Below are positions 1 through 12,540 of a stretch of DNA of 64,000 bases, piece after piece (position 1 is the first letter of the stretch; every line of letters starts with the position of its first letter). Source of the stretch: Cinchona pubescens. Taxonomy: Eukaryota > Streptophyta > Magnoliopsida > Gentianales > Rubiaceae. The stretch is from positions 843,501 to 907,500 of the forward strand of contig JANKKI010000268.1 in the NCBI GenBank assembly GCA_025175665.1, written 5' to 3'. The notes under the pieces were generated by a model that saw only the letters and a list, made by a program, of their open reading frames with translations, did no database searches and was not told the DNA's origin. Both the position numbers and the translations under genes were made by a program.

Positions 1-89
1 AAACCTGCATAGCCTGTATTCTATACACTTACAACAGCTGATAGACAAAAATTTGAACTATATATTAACATAAACTAACACAGTGATAT

Positions 90-420
90 TTATAGTTTTT
101 TTTTTTTTTTTGTAAGAATTATCATTTTAGCTCTTATTTTTGGTGTCTCGTCCAAATTAGACATTTATTTATCCCCATTAGGCAATTTAGTCACCCATCT
201 TTTTTTTAAAAAGTGTTTCCAATCTAAGATGCTTAACGAAAGTTTTGAAATAAAAATTAACAAGAAAAGATCACATGACTCATATGCGGCTGTTAAATTT
301 ATTAAAAATTGACCATTTTGATTCTTTATCTTTGAAAATTCATCCAATTGAGTCCCACCCCACTGTAATTTGTGTGACTCAGATGGTAAAAAAAATGCAA
401 AATACTTTTTTAACAAATGA
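90..420. repeat. Dispersed repeat arm, inverted copy at 20.82-21.01 kb
   Basis: AT-rich non-coding sequence after a 15-16 base T run (about 97-111). Its text (TTTTAGCTCTTATTTTTGG, then a GTCCAAATTAGAC stretch, then GGCAATTTAGTCACCCATC, ending in a GAGTCCCACCCCA stretch) recurs in the same order on the opposite strand at about 20820-21010. Only the two end blocks match well; the middle differs. It may be one end of an old TIR element or an independent copy of a MITE-like family. Nothing coding is visible in 1-511. Confidence 0.5.
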
Positions 421-511
421 TAGGATTTTATTAAGATAATTAAACATGAGCTAAACGGCTTACATTAGCTTGTACTTCATATTGAAGCCATAATGAGGAA
501 AAGAATTATTT

Positions 512-1009
512 TTATTTAGTACACTTACAAATACCAAGTGCAAAAGTGGCCAAGCAATGGCTAATCCTATTTCCCGACCTTCTAACACAAGTAAAAGAAT
601 AGTGGGAGAAAGATTTACTAAAATCAAGAATGGCATTTAAAATAACTCCCAAATGAATCTCCTCTACTTGTTGCAAATTAATCATCTGTACCAAGGGTAG
701 ACAATCAGATTGAATTTTTACGATAGAATAAAGTTCTTTATGTGCAATTTGCAAAGCATATCTGATAGCTTCACTTTCTGCCACTTGAACTTTAGACACT
801 GCCAAACTTCTTTTATCCCAAACTCCTAGCAACTGACCAGATAAATCTCTCACTACAATAGCTATTACAACTCTTCCATTGGCAAGATGTGTAATAGTTT
901 CCGTATTAAATTTGAAGATTCCATATGAAGGACATAGCCAAACATTGCTCTGCGCTATCTGATGTAGTTTTAAAGCAACAGAAGATGAACATATATCTTG
1001 CAATTCCAT
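512..1009 (-). pseudogene. LINE RNase H domain (RVT_3 type)
   Basis: A 165-codon open stretch resembling the RNase H found at the end of plant LINE ORF2. Visible features are the start WLCPSYGIFKFN, the acidic core AESEAIRYALQIA, the strand ending in QSDCLPLVQMIN, and the terminal RRSGNRISHCLATFAL helix. The first catalytic Asp, normally just after the K-x-N strand, is Thr here (FNTE), so activity is not expected. It is the 3' end of the LINE on the minus strand. Known: these domains degrade RNA in RNA-DNA hybrids during retrotransposition. Inferred: non-functional remnant. Confidence 0.8.
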
Positions 1010-1030
1010 CCACTCAGAGTTTTGTATGAG

Positions 1031-1880
1031 CTACAATATCAGTTGCAGAAATCCAAACATGATCAAAAAGTCATTTATTTCTTGTCTTCTAGATTTTCCA
1101 CAACAAGAATGAAGTGAAAGAAACTGTTGAGCTAAAATTGAAAGGTTTAGACAAAGAAACAAAAGAATCCCACCAATTCTAGAAACTTGATTCATATTGA
1201 TACAAGTTAGGGCAATAAACGGGGATAATTTCCAGATAATTTGAGAATGAGTGCAACTAAAAATTAGATGCTCCAATGATTCTTCAGCTACACCATGCCT
1301 AAGACAGCTAGTTTCATCAATTTGAAATCTAGAATCCACTTTACTTCTAACAGGAACAATCCTAGTCAAGGATCTCAAAACAAAATATTTCACCTAATTC
1401 TTAACAAGCAAATTCTAGATTAGTTTCCTAATAGCTTGTTGAGAAAGAATAAAACTAGATTGTACAAAAAGTTATAGAACACCATTCTGACCTAAAAATA
1501 TATTCTTAACAACAAAATAATCTTTCAGTTTTAACAAAAAAGTGTCCCTTCTACGCAAAGTACCAAACTTTCCTGTCCTTCTGATTATTCACAAACAATG
1601 GTATTTGTAAAATCACTTCAACATGCTCTTTATAAAAAATACCATTAATCAAATTCTGATATTTCAAGGGCAATGATCTAAAGAAATAAGATCAGACACC
1701 AATTGGAATTGACAACCTTGAGATTTCGTAGTCTGAGGTTTAAAAGTATATGGGTTTGGCAACCAAGAGTCCTCCCAAATTCTTATAATTTCACCATTAT
1801 CAACAACAAACCTAGAACCATTATCAACTAGATTTTTTGCTAACACAATGCTTTTCCACAAACAAGAAGAAGAAGGCTTG
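1031..1880 (-). pseudogene. LINE zf-RVT and connector remnant
   Basis: At 1031-1393 the minus strand reads LRSLTRIVPVRSKVDSRF, then a C-x(2)-H region, then EESLEHLIFSCTHSQIIW, the pattern of the zf-RVT domain of plant LINEs (RALxxxxPTRxxL, CxxC/H, ESxxHLFFxC). At 1664-1861 it reads MWKSIVLAKNLVDNGSRF followed by NGEIIRIWEDSWLP, the usual connector upstream of zf-RVT. Stops and frameshifts separate the pieces. It lies between the RT (higher coordinates) and RNase H (lower) of the same element. Confidence 0.75.
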
Positions 1881-2099
1881 ATAGCAGAGGTAAAGATAGA
1901 ACTATTAGGAAAATATTTGGATTTGAGAACTCTACTAACAAGTAAATTGGGATTAGAGAAAATTCTCCAAACCTAATTACCTAATAAAACAATATTAAAA
2001 GATTGAAAATCCCTAAATCCTAAGCCCCTCCCATACCTAGAAACTTTTCACTTGAGTTAACTTATTCCAATTAACCTATTAAACTTTTTGAGCCTCTTG

Positions 2100-2605
2100 T
2101 GAAATCATTACCGCACCTTAATTTAGCAATCCAACTTGATAACTCTTTACAATGACCCACTAGTAATCTAAAACAAGACATAACATAAACTGATAAAGAC
2201 ATGAAAACTAACTTTCTTAAGACTTCTCTACCAACAGGAGATAAAAGCTTTTCTTTCCAACCTCTAACTCTTTCATGAATCTATCTTTGACATAAGAAAA
2301 TATTTGAGTTTTTGTTCTATCCACTAACATTAGCAAACCCAAATATTTTGTAGGCCTCTTATCCTGGACACCCCCTAAAGCATAGCAAATCTGAGCTTCA
2401 AAGAGTTTGGAGTATTTTTACTAAAGCTGACAACAGACTCATCAAGGTTAATTACTTGACTAGAATAAGACTCAAACTTTTTTAGCAAAGAATAGATATT
2501 GTGGCTCTCTCTAAAATTAGCTTTACAAAATAAGACAGTATCTTTAATCAGCAAATAGTAGGTGAGAAATATAAGGATTAAATAAAACTGGCACTGCATA
2601 CGACA
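2100..2605 (-). pseudogene. LINE reverse transcriptase, distal palm and thumb
   Basis: The minus strand at about 2560-2600 encodes NPYISHLLFAD in one frame and DTVLFCKANFRESH in the next. This is the catalytic motif of LINE RTs (HLLFADDTVLFCKA) broken by a frameshift exactly between the two aspartates. It continues as LLKKFESYSSQVINLDES and VVSFSKNTPN, the thumb side. The upstream half of the same RT starts near 5300, beyond the inserted block. Dead copy. Confidence 0.75.
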
Positions 2606-2834
2606 GTACCCTCAAGTGTTACTTCTCAAAGGAACAAGGCACCAAAATAAAAGATAATCAAAATAACTTCATTAAATTACTAAACAATCCACAACAATTA
2701 ATCATCAACTATCTTGAATATACAGCTAAGCAAATATAAACTAAACCATCCAATTGTTCCAAGACAACACAAAATGAAATCCAAACATCTTAATCTTTCT
2801 CCAATTCTTAATTAGTTAATAGTACTAACTTTTC

Positions 2835-3083
2835 TTGAAAGTAAAAAATCTAAGTTGGCATGCACCAACTCTTCATATCCATGATCGTCCTTGAACAATC
2901 TCTAATTCTACAAAAATGTTATAATGGGGTACACGACAAATTGCTTAGCAAGCTATATATATATATAGTTGAAAGTCAAAAATCTAAGTTGGCATGCTCC
3001 AAATCCTCATACCCGTCCTTGACCAATCTCTAATTCTGCAAAAATGACCTTATAATGGGATAAACGACAAATTGCTTAGCAAG
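2835..3083. repeat. Direct duplication, period 134 bp
   Basis: 2835-2953 and 2969-3083 share the same text, including AATCTAAGTTGGCATGC, CAATCTCTAATTCT and ACGACAAATTGCTTAGCAAGC, separated by a short TA run. The copies differ by scattered substitutions and small gaps. Confidence 0.85.
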
Positions 3084-3116
3084 CAACTAACACCACCCTA
3101 GCTAGACCAAACAAGT

Positions 3117-3193
3117 TATATATATATATATATACACACATATATATACATATATATATACATATATATATATGTATATATATACATATATAG

Positions 3194-3236
<43 letters not shown>

Positions 3237-3262
3237 CATATATATACATATATATATACACA
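3117..3262. repeat. TA/TACA microsatellite
   Basis: About 145 bases of TATATA interspersed with TACATA and TACACA. Open frames of tyrosine-isoleucine repeats across it are artefacts of low complexity. A shorter TA run lies at about 4544-4566 and a TAT/TAC/TTG triplet run at about 5229-5275. Confidence 0.95.
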
Positions 3263-5292
3263 TAAGTATTTCAAAAACAAAAAATGTTTATTAGATGTCA
3301 AAAATACATACTTATAACAAAATCTTATTTCATACAATAGGTAGAAGTTTCTTTTTCAAAAGTATTTCTGAAACCGTAATTACATATATTTAGAGCAAGT
3401 GACATTATATCATAAACTCACAAAATAGATTTCACAGATATCACAAGTTCAAAATCGAAACCAGATTATCAAACTTAGAATTCATAATCAGATTTTAGAA
3501 ATTTGAAATCCAAAAGCCAGAACAAATTCATAATTGGGGTTCAAAGTTCATATATCATGGTTCATTATAAACTTATAAAACAAAAACTCTATCATCGGCT
3601 TACTAAACTCAACCTAGTGTAAAGAAAAAGATTGTCAAAGGGTCTAGTCAAAACTTAACTTGAATTAGAAACAAAATACAGGTCTTAAGTATGAGATGGA
3701 TAAAATACTGGGTTATGGTCATCATTACAGAAATTTCGAAATTATAGTCCCTACCGACTATTCATGATTATCATGAGAGTATTGGTCCATTACTAAATAT
3801 TTGAGCAAATATTCCAATCACACACATGCGAAATAATGATACGAAGCTCCAAAAATGCCACTTACATATTTGTACTTAAATTTCAAATGAATCATGTAAG
3901 TCAAAGTTCCATAACAAACATAATATTTTCCAAACATTAAAATTAGATGCAAAAATAGTTTTGGAAAACACAGGGGTGGTAACCACTTACCTTGATGTAG
4001 CGAACACAAACATAGCAAAATGTCCTACTAATTTCCTATACAAAAATTATCAAACATTACTTCTCTAATTCAATTGCAAAACAACCGTACTCTTATATAG
4101 AATATCATGTCATCTACAAAATTATTCAAAACTCAAAATTATTCTAACCAAGGTGTTATCCTTAATTCCAATAATTTTTGAATTACTTTCCAAAATAATA
4201 ATAAATCACTCGTTATTTATCATATGAAAATATTTATCATAACTATTCTTTGAACAAAATAATATTACAAGGGTACTATAGTCCTTTGTTCCAAATTATT
4301 TAAACATGTTGATATTACAAGAAAATAATTTTCCCAAATATCCAAAAATTCATTCAAAACATTATCATGACTACTAATAATTTAAAAGTATCTTATTTGG
4401 TTACTACAAAAATAGTTTTTTAATACCCTACAATTACTTATACAAAAAGGGTATAAATATTTAGTCTTAAAATCATACTATAAATACCTTTAGGACTTAA
4501 CATGAAAATAAACAAAGTATCTAACAAATCAATACCTAAACTAAGTAATATATATATATATATATAGGTTATCCTTTATGCAATTTCTTTTCTTTTCCTT
4601 TTTCTTTCTTTTCCGTTACTGCTTCTTCTTCCTTGTTACTACTATTGTCTACTGCTCGATATCAACACCAAACAAACACGAATCTAATTAAACTTGATAA
4701 TACTAACGAAAAGTAATCCTAAGTATGATATTTTCATATACGCAGAACATGCACACCTTAAACAAAATTATTCAAAAAACTAAGGATACGAAAGTTTACC
4801 GAATTTAGAGCAAGACGAGCCTCCTAATTTGCAAGAAATTTCTCTCTTTAGGGCTCCAGAAAATTTAACCGACAAATAATATTTAACATACTAACAAGGT
4901 CTCCTATTTAAATGTATTAACTCCCAAATGCTTCCAAACTCCTAATCCTACAAGTCGGCTAAATATATCACAACTTCTATCCTAATTTGGTCACCAAAAG
5001 TTGGTTGAAAATTTTAATAAGAATTAATTATGAAAATTAATTGATAAATAGCATAAGAGTTATATTATTAGCAATCTAAAAAAATATTTTTAGTCAAAAG
5101 GTTAGTCCAAATTAATTAATGCATGACAACTTGAAATGACAATTTGATAAGAATCAACTCATCTCATGCAAATATATCACCACAAGTAATTAATTCAATT
5201 CGAACAAAATTTCTTAGTAGTTTGATATTATGTAATATTATTATTACTACTACTACTATTGTTGTTGTTATTATTTTAGACAAAAATTATGG

Positions 5293-6480
5293 GGGTTTAC
5301 ATCCCCCCTACTAATTTTCATACCAGTTATATCTTTATTAATAGAGATTTTAGACAATAAATTACTTAAACCTTCTAAATAAAGAAGGAAAAGAAAAGAA
5401 GGCAGAGGATCTCCTTGTCTTGTTCCTCTAGTAAGTTTAACAAAACCAGCAACTTGGGCATTAATTTTAAAGGACTAGGTTTAACAAAATCGGCAACTAA
5501 TCCATTTAGAGGAAAACCCCATTTTCTCCATTACCTTTTCTAAAATCTCCATTCCACTCTTTCATAAATTTTGGCATAGGTCTCTACTTTAATATCCATG
5601 AAACCATATTCCTTTTACTATTTAAATAATGCATGTACTCATGAACTATCATGACATTATCCAAAATCTATCTATTTGGGATGAAGGTTGATTGTGAATT
5701 ATTGATACAATGGGACAAAAAAATGTTTTAGCTTATTCACAAGATCTTTAGACACAATTTTATAAAGAGTGTTATATATGCTAATTGGCCGATAATGAGA
5801 CACCAAATTAACGTGTTGACTTTAGGAATAAGTGAAAAAATAGTATGGTTCATAGAAGATGACTAGAATAAAAAATAAAAGAAAATAAAAAATAAAAGCT
5901 ATTAAAAGCTTGAGCCACATCAGAGGAAATAAGTGTCCAAATTTGTTGGAAAAAATGGGGAGTGATACCATCATTTCCTGGAGATTTATGTGGTGACATG
6001 GAAAAGACTACTAGCCTAACCTAATTTAGAGAAATAGGCCTAATTAACTGATCATTGCTATCATGAGAATTTGTTATTCGAATCTCCATTTAAAATATCT
6101 TGATAGTCAGAAGGATTAGAAGTAGTAAAGAGATCTAATGATAATAAAAAATCTCCTAAATCACAACAAGGAATAAATCACATTGAGAACTATCTACCCT
6201 TTCCAAATTGTTTATTTTTCTTTTTTGTATAGTAGTTCCACAGAAATAACTAGTATTGTTATCTTCCTCATACAACTATTGTACTCTTGACCTTTGTTTC
6301 CAATACACTTCCTCATTAGTAGAAGCACCCCCCAATAGTCTTTTTTTAAAAAATATTTCATCTCTTGAACAGAATAATTACAATAACTTTTAAGATTTGA
6401 ATATCTTCTTTCAATTAATTTACCCTAAAATTTGAGTTGAAATTAACATCTCTATTCCAATTTGTTAGAGCCAACTTACA
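5293..6480 (-). pseudogene. LINE reverse transcriptase, fingers and first palm motifs
   Basis: Minus-strand translation, with frame changes, shows a SPGNDGITPHFFQQIW block near 5960-5990, an NHTIFSLIPKVN stretch near 5830, a decayed motif A reading KVETYAKIYERVEWRF near 5550-5580 (family consensus has Asp where Glu/Thr stand here), and TRGTRQGDPL near 5405-5435, followed by LEGLSNLLSKISIN and GMKISRG. These are the N-terminal RT motifs of plant L1 LINEs in the right order. The last one abuts the inserted block ending near 5292. Not functional. Confidence 0.75.
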
Positions 6481-6556
6481 ACTCTTAATCTTATGATTCA
6501 ACTGAAAAAATTTTGACCCTTGTTTTGTTATAGTCTAGGCTTGCTCTACTGTTTCT

Positions 6557-7215
6557 CTACAAATAACCATCTGTGATTAAATACAAATTATTTTTAGATG
6601 GGACAAACTCAGGCTTATTGTTCAGCAAAAGGAAAGAATGGCCAGATGATTCATTTGAGATCTGAAAGATATAAGCCAAATCATATTTCGTCCTCCAATC
6701 ACATGACAGCAAAACTCTATCCAGTTTGTCCTCCACATATCCTTCACTAACACAAGCACAAACCCTAAAGCCATATCCGGTAAACTCAATATCACTCAAC
6801 AAATTACCACTAACACTCTCCTTAAACAACCAAAAGGACCCTACAGATCTAACCCTACCCTTTTCTTTTCTTTAGAACAAAGAATATCATTATAGTCTCC
6901 TAGGATAATAAATTCATAATCCCACATAATTCTTCTAAGAGAAAGTAAACGGAATTGCTCAACTCTGACATTGATATCACAACTATTATTCACACAATAC
7001 CCCACAAAAGATTACCCAATTCATCTTCAATTTGCAATTCTACAGAACAATCAGTACAAAAAATATAAACAACATTTAATCCAGGATTATTCCAATAAAC
7101 AACAAGACCACCAGCTCTACCAACTGGATCCAAAACCTATTTATTATAAGAACTTATTGGAAGAAGTCAGAACATTTGTGTGGGAATTGGGGCTATAAGG
7201 CACAGATGCTCTTCG
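6557..7215 (-). pseudogene. LINE AP-endonuclease remnant
   Basis: At 6557-6829 the minus strand encodes LLSDIEFTGYGF, then EDKLDRVLLSCDWRTKYDLA and SSGHSFLLLN, matching the C-terminal part of L1 endonucleases (LxDxGFxGxxFTW, ERLDRxLxxxDW, SDHxPLLL). Upstream at about 6850-7150 are DPVGRAGG, LVVYWNNPGLNVVYIF, EQFRLLSLRRIMWDYEFI and LGDYNDILCSKEK, the central GDFN region. The catalytic SDH triad position reads SGH, and frames are broken. Role in the family: nicking target DNA to prime reverse transcription. Confidence 0.75.
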
Positions 7216-7307
7216 AGACAAGGAGGTAAATGATAAGGAAGGGCCACATGATTGAATAGTGGATTTAAATGGCAACGTTTCAACAATTAAAAAGGGTTTT
7301 TTGGATT

Positions 7308-10300
7308 GGAATTACCGATATCGATCATGTCTATATGTGGATCCATAAATCATGAGACTAAAAATTACCCACGTCACTTGCTCCCTTGCTAGTATTAGAA
7401 GCTTTCAAAACTTAATAACATTAGTAAATCAGAAAATTTTTACTTCCACCAACTTCATCAATTATTAACCATGGTTAGTAGCAGAAATCTTTTAGGAGGG
7501 AAAACATTTATATTAGGAAAAATAATACGCTCAGCAATGGTAAATGGGTTGCTTTATTTCTACTGATTTTGGGGAAACAGTAGTATGCTTACTCCTTTTA
7601 AAATTTCGGGGGTTCACTTTTTTACCTATTTATGATTTTCTCTGGATAATGGAGAATAGTAAATACACAGCAGGCAGATATTTTGTCCCGCATATGTTTT
7701 AACTTTTCAAACTGAGTCTACTACTTGTTATTGTAACAAATATTTGGAATAATCGAGACATGTATAATTAATTAATTTTCACAGCAATGTAAAATTTTGC
7801 ACATGCATTTGAAAGTTAGGACACCTTTTTATCTTGCAATTGACATGTTGAACAAGCACATGAAGATTCAAACAAATCTTTTTAGTGTTAGGAGGGGAAA
7901 GAAATATTGTGTTACTGGGACCAAGCAACTCTTATCAAATTATTACTTTTGCTCTAAAGAAATTGAAAAATACGAAAAAAGGCACTATGGCATATGAATT
8001 CAAACAATTGGAGACTAGAACTGATTGTAAAGCCATGGTAATTCTTTCTATCAACAAAGATGGTCAATAGAAGGTTAATAAATTTGTCAACACATGGAAC
8101 ACAATAATGAAATGACAAATGAGTATGAGAAGCATTTGTTAAGGTCTGTTAGATCAGTTAGTAGTGCAAAGTGCAATACTTTAGAATCAATGTTGAATTC
8201 TCGAATATCATTGGCTGATGTGATTTCCTATTTGGCAAAAGAATGTGGTAGGATTGTTAAACTAGGTTTCACAGAAAAAAGGATGCTTATAATTGTATGG
8301 ATAAGATTAGAAAGTCTATCATTAAGAAAGGGGATGCACAAAGTTTGGTAAATCATTTCAAGTGCTGGGCAAATGAAAATGGTATGTATTATTGGGATGT
8401 GATGGTAAAAGAAGGATGCTTAAATTTTTTTGGAGTGATGGAAGAGCCGGAATAGATTATGATTATTTTAGAGATGTTGTTTTATTTGATGCTACTTACA
8501 GAAAAAATCGTCACAACCTGATATGTGCTCCATTAGTCAGGGTTAATCATCACTTGCAAACAATTATGTTTGGATGTGCATTTTTGTCCAATGAGAAACT
8601 CACAGAGTTTTGAATGGGCATTTAGAACGTTTTTGGAGTCCATGGGTGATAAAGCATCGAAGACAATCATGATTGATCAAGATCAAGCAATGATAAATGC
8701 AAATGGAGGGGTCTTTCCTAGCAGTTAACATCGATTATATTTGTGGCGTATCTCCCAAAATGCTCAATCACATTTTGGTAATACAAATATGAGAATGAGT
8801 TCATGAATTTGTTTCATAAGTGTTTATCGGGTTATGAAACTAGGGAAGAGTTTGAAAACACTTGGGCAAAGATGATTTCAGATTATAACTTACAAAATCA
8901 TGATTGGTTGAATAGGTGGTATAATCTTAGCGATATATGGTGTACGACATTAAGCAATAATGTATTTAGTGGTGGTTATAGATCAACTTCAAGGACTGAA
9001 GGGAGAAATAGTGATATTGGGGATAGTACCACATCTCTCACTAAATTTGATCTTCAATTTGAAAGCAAACTTGGTGAATGGCGACAATTGGAAGCAGATT
9101 GCTGATTTCATATACAAAAATGGTAAACCTTCGCTTCAAATAAAAGAATGTCGTATCTTGCAACAAGTAGCAAATCACTATGCCCATAAGTTATAAAGTT
9201 GTTGAACAAGAATTTATGGGTATTCTAGCTACTTCACATGAAGAATTTAGATGCAGTGATTCTGTTTTTAAGTATCATTTTACATCGCATAGTAAAGGGG
9301 GGTCATAGACTGAGCATTGTGTATAAGATATTGCAAAGTCGGAGGTTCAGCGTAGTTGTACAAAATGAGTCAATGGGTATACTATGCACTCATGCATTGG
9401 CTGTTTTTAAGGCTAGAAATATTTCTTTGACTCTTGACACTTATCTGCTTAAGTGTTGGAGTAAAGGTGCAAGAAAACGAGTGAATGACTTTGACTAGCA
9501 CCAACTTTTCAGATGAGTGGTGCAAAATCCCAAATTGTTTTCACTAATCATGGCATGAGATATGCATATGACTTAATCACGAGGAGTCAATCACATGAAC
9601 GAAGCAAGAGCAGCTTTGTGGCATGGGCTTGAGGATATGCATACTCTTATTGAGAAGTTATTTATGGATCCTGTCTATTACCTTCAACTAGTTGATTATG
9701 TGGTAAACAATGTTGATTACATAGATGATTGCTCTCCAATCTTGAATCCTATTAGAATAAGGTCAAAAGATAGAGGAAGGTTGAAAGGCCATTTTGAAAG
9801 GAGTAAAAGATTGTCGTCAATTGTAACTACCAGTATGTATTTTTCACTATAAAATAGTTATGTATTTAAAATGTGGATACTAGTATAATTATATGAATTC
9901 CCTTCATAATAAATGTAGGGAAGAAAAAAATAGGTGGTTCAAGTTCTTTACAAACAATCAATTTGAAAACATGTAACCTAATAATTACACCACCAAGCAC
10001 ATCAGAAATCAACCAAGATATGTAAGGAGTACGCAAATTTGTTTTTGTCAAATTTACTACTTTTACTTATAGTTTTATATGAAGTTTTGATAAACTTAAA
10101 TTATTGTTATGTAGGTGCCTGTTACATAAAATTCTCTAAATTCAAATAATTTTGTGCATAATATGATGTGTTATAAGCAAGACTCAAATTCCCAGGTAAT
10201 GAACATCCCCTATTTTTCTTAATTGTAATGAATATACAAATACTTATAAGTAATTCTTTTAATTCTTTTAGAATGTATTCATTCCTTGGATGCAAGGTCA

Positions 10301-11274
10301 ATATTCTTATTTTACTAATATGATGTAGGGATTTCACTCTATAACATCACAGGTATAAAATGTTTACCAAAGTGCTTAATATTTCATTATCTTCTATTTT
10401 AATAATAGTTATGATATGCAATCACTTATTGTTTTCTCAGGAAAACATTTCTAGCCATATGAAAAGTAGTATATCCATGTTATCCCATACGACAAAGTAT
10501 ATTCTTGGAACCAAGATGATTGATTGGTCATTGGGTAGAAGAAGGCAAGGCAACAATATATGATTTGTAACTGGATTTTGTTGGTATTATTAATAGCTTC
10601 TGTTTGTATGGAGATTTTGCCTTGGTACATAATCATTTTTGTATTCCATTGGGAATTTATACTCCTATTTTGGAGATTTTGTCTTGTTTGGGTGTTACCG
10701 TAACAAACTAGATTATAGACTTTATATGCATTGAAATTTGTCTATGTAAGTTTCATGATAAAATTGATTGCTATACTTTATATAGAACATCAGAAATTAC
10801 AAACCCATTTTACATGTATATCTTCCTATTTTATGCCAATCAATTACTCATGTATCCAATCTCAATACTAAGCATTTAAATTTTCTTTAATAAGATTACG
10901 TAACTTGAATCTAAATTTTCTACTCAATAATATAAAAGATGCACTGCAATGGTTTCTAATTACCAAATGGTACTACTTTAGAATATAACATTTTTTAGTC
11001 TTTTATTAATGTTTTAAAGCCTTCTTTGCCTTTTTAAAAATAAAGGAAGGAAACAAGGTGATTTACTTATGTTGGCCGACATGAGTTCAATCACTAACTA
11101 TGATTATGTCTCTTATTTAGTGGAAGAAAGAATAAATTATACAAGTTTATAAAGTTTCTAACCAACTTATAATGTTTTGAAAATTTCTAGTACAAAAAAA
11201 AGAGCAGGTGACATGGGCAATTTTGGTCTCATGATTTTTGGGCCCACATATGGACCTGATCCATAATAGAAATT
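7308..11274 (+). mobile_element. Mutator-like element (MULE) with TIRs
   Basis: A transposase remnant on the plus strand lies between two inverted sequences. The left copy at about 7324-7379 contains ATAAATCATGAGACTAAAA and TACCCACGTCACTT; the right copy at about 11205-11260 reads the reverse complement with some changes (GGTGACATGGGCAATTTTGG, TCTCATGATTTTTGGGCCCA). Similarity fades outward towards about 7308 and 11274. Long TIRs with a FAR1/MULE transposase identify a MULE of about 4 kb. I could not find a clean 9-bp target duplication. Confidence 0.7.
7885..9852 (+). pseudogene. FAR1/MULE transposase remnant
   Basis: Domain order is kept but the frame is broken repeatedly. The FAR1-type DNA-binding domain ends with RTDCKAMV and DGQ-stop-KVNKFV, then EHNNEM (8094), matching the family's HNHEL signature. 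The MULE core at 8392-9100 shows YFRDVVLFDATYRKN, VNHHLQTIMFGCAFL, EWAFRTFLESMGDK, MIDQDQAM, FENTWAKMISDYNL, WLNRWYNLSDIW and TSRTEGRNSD. The SWIM zinc finger is at about 9330-9460 (GILCTHALAVFKARNI) but its first cysteines are lost to a frame change. The C-terminal tail NPIRIRSKDRGRLKGHFE (9730-9800) is typical. Being inside TIRs, it is a transposon gene, not a domesticated FHY3/FAR1 gene. Confidence 0.85.
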
Positions 11275-12540
11275 CTCTTTGTGGATAAAGTTTAAGTTGG
11301 TTATAAACAGTTATGAAATTAGACAGCTAAACCTTATCCATTGAACAACTATCATAACTGGCCTGAGCAACTGCCTTGGTCACCCTTTTCAACATGACCA
11401 ACACTGATGGATAGAATCAGCTGTCTTCGTTGGACCACCCTTTTCAACATGACCAACACAATCACGGTAGAAGCAGAATAACGGCAAATTCTCTTATTTA
11501 AATGACATCCATCTAAAAGAACCTTCAAATTGAACCATTAAACCTCGTAATAAAGGCTTAAGAATATTCAATTAGACTCAAAGTTTCATATGTTAGCCTT
11601 TGCAACAACCAAAATTTAGAATATGTAAGATATCAGACACTTCATCAAATATGCTACCAATCTTTCTTCCAGCAGCAAATGAAAATCATTCTGCAAGCAA
11701 ATTCTATAGTTGAATCCAACAAGGAGTTGTTGAAAAATGAACTTGATCATCAATCCCTCTTTTCTAATGAAATAAAATCAGAAACTTTTTATCAACAGGC
11801 CTCAAACGGCCTCTTTGCCAATATTTTAATAATATCATCTTTAGATATACAAGAATTGAAACTGCATTAGCCCCAAGTTCAACAATTCGAAGTGGTTTTG
11901 CATATCCCCACTCAATAGCCATAGTATTCTTTAGTCTATAGAAATTCACCAATTTCTAGACAAAAAATTTTCCCTTCAAAAACTTAACTGACATTTTTCT
12001 AAACCATCACTTAAATCAGAGAATCTAAAGAGATCCCTGATTGTTCTCTGTCTCTTATACAATTCTAGATGTTTATAAATCATCATCCATAACAGAGAAG
12101 AGTTAAAAAAGTGAAATAACAAATCTAGTCTAATCTTCAAGAAAAAGAAGAAATGTTGGATTTTTGGAGTTTTTGGATATATATTTTTTGTTTTTGACGA
12201 AAATATGGCGGAAAAAACAAAGGAAAACAAACAGAGTAAAGAAATGAAATCTACACATAAACTTAAAAAGGAGACAGACTAAATAGATGTAAGAAAAGAA
12301 GAAAGAGGACAAGAGTACTCTAATCTAAGAAAGAGATGCCCCTGCAAAAGCAAGAAGAAAAAGACTCCAAAAGAGAGAAAAAAAATTCAAAAGGGAGTAC
12401 ATTACAACCAGTTGTTCATAAGTGCTTACATTTTTGGGCTAGCCAAAATCAACTTTTGGAAAACGCTGCCAAAAAAATATATAAATTACTTGGGAATAGA
12501 ACAAATTTACCAAATTTTTATGAAAATTCTATTACCATAC
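10370..12540. other. Non-coding tail of MULE and unassigned spacer
   Basis: No recognisable gene. It includes the right end of the MULE and, outside it, a small direct duplication of CCCTTTTCAACATGACCAAC at about 11384 and 11439. The short open frames at 11.7-12.5 kb have low-complexity or unremarkable translations and no family signature. Confidence 0.6.

Larger units (their letters stand above)
2606..5292 (-). mobile_element. LTR-like insertion within the LINE RT
   Basis: About 2.7 kb of non-coding DNA separates two adjacent pieces of one LINE RT, so it is an insertion. On the minus strand it begins near TGTAAACCCCCATAATTTTTG and ends near GAGGGTACTGTCGTATG. The flanks GGATG and GTATG could be a decayed 5-bp target duplication. 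The start and layout (a CCCC-rich start, a pyrimidine-rich leader, several AG-GTAAG-like steps) resemble the 2.6-kb solo LTR at 53.45 kb, so I infer a long Ty3-type LTR. It carries a 134-bp tandem duplication and a TA microsatellite. No ORF is recognisable. Confidence 0.5.
512..7215 (-). mobile_element. Decayed L1-type LINE, interrupted by an insertion
   Basis: Read on the minus strand from about 7215 down to 512, the order is endonuclease, reverse transcriptase, zf-RVT connector and RNase H, which is the order of plant L1 LINEs carrying a C-terminal RNase H. Frames shift many times and several catalytic residues are lost, so it is a dead copy. The RT is split: its fingers and first palm motifs lie at about 5300-6000 and the catalytic-aspartate motif at about 2570. 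A block at about 2.6-5.3 kb has therefore inserted. No clear poly-A tail or target duplication was found. Confidence 0.85.

Noticed and set aside
3076..3337. Tyrosine/isoleucine repeat ORFs
   Set aside because: Artefact of the TA/TACA microsatellite.
8392..9105. Host FAR1-related gene
   Set aside because: The frame is broken several times and the segment lies inside MULE terminal inverted repeats.
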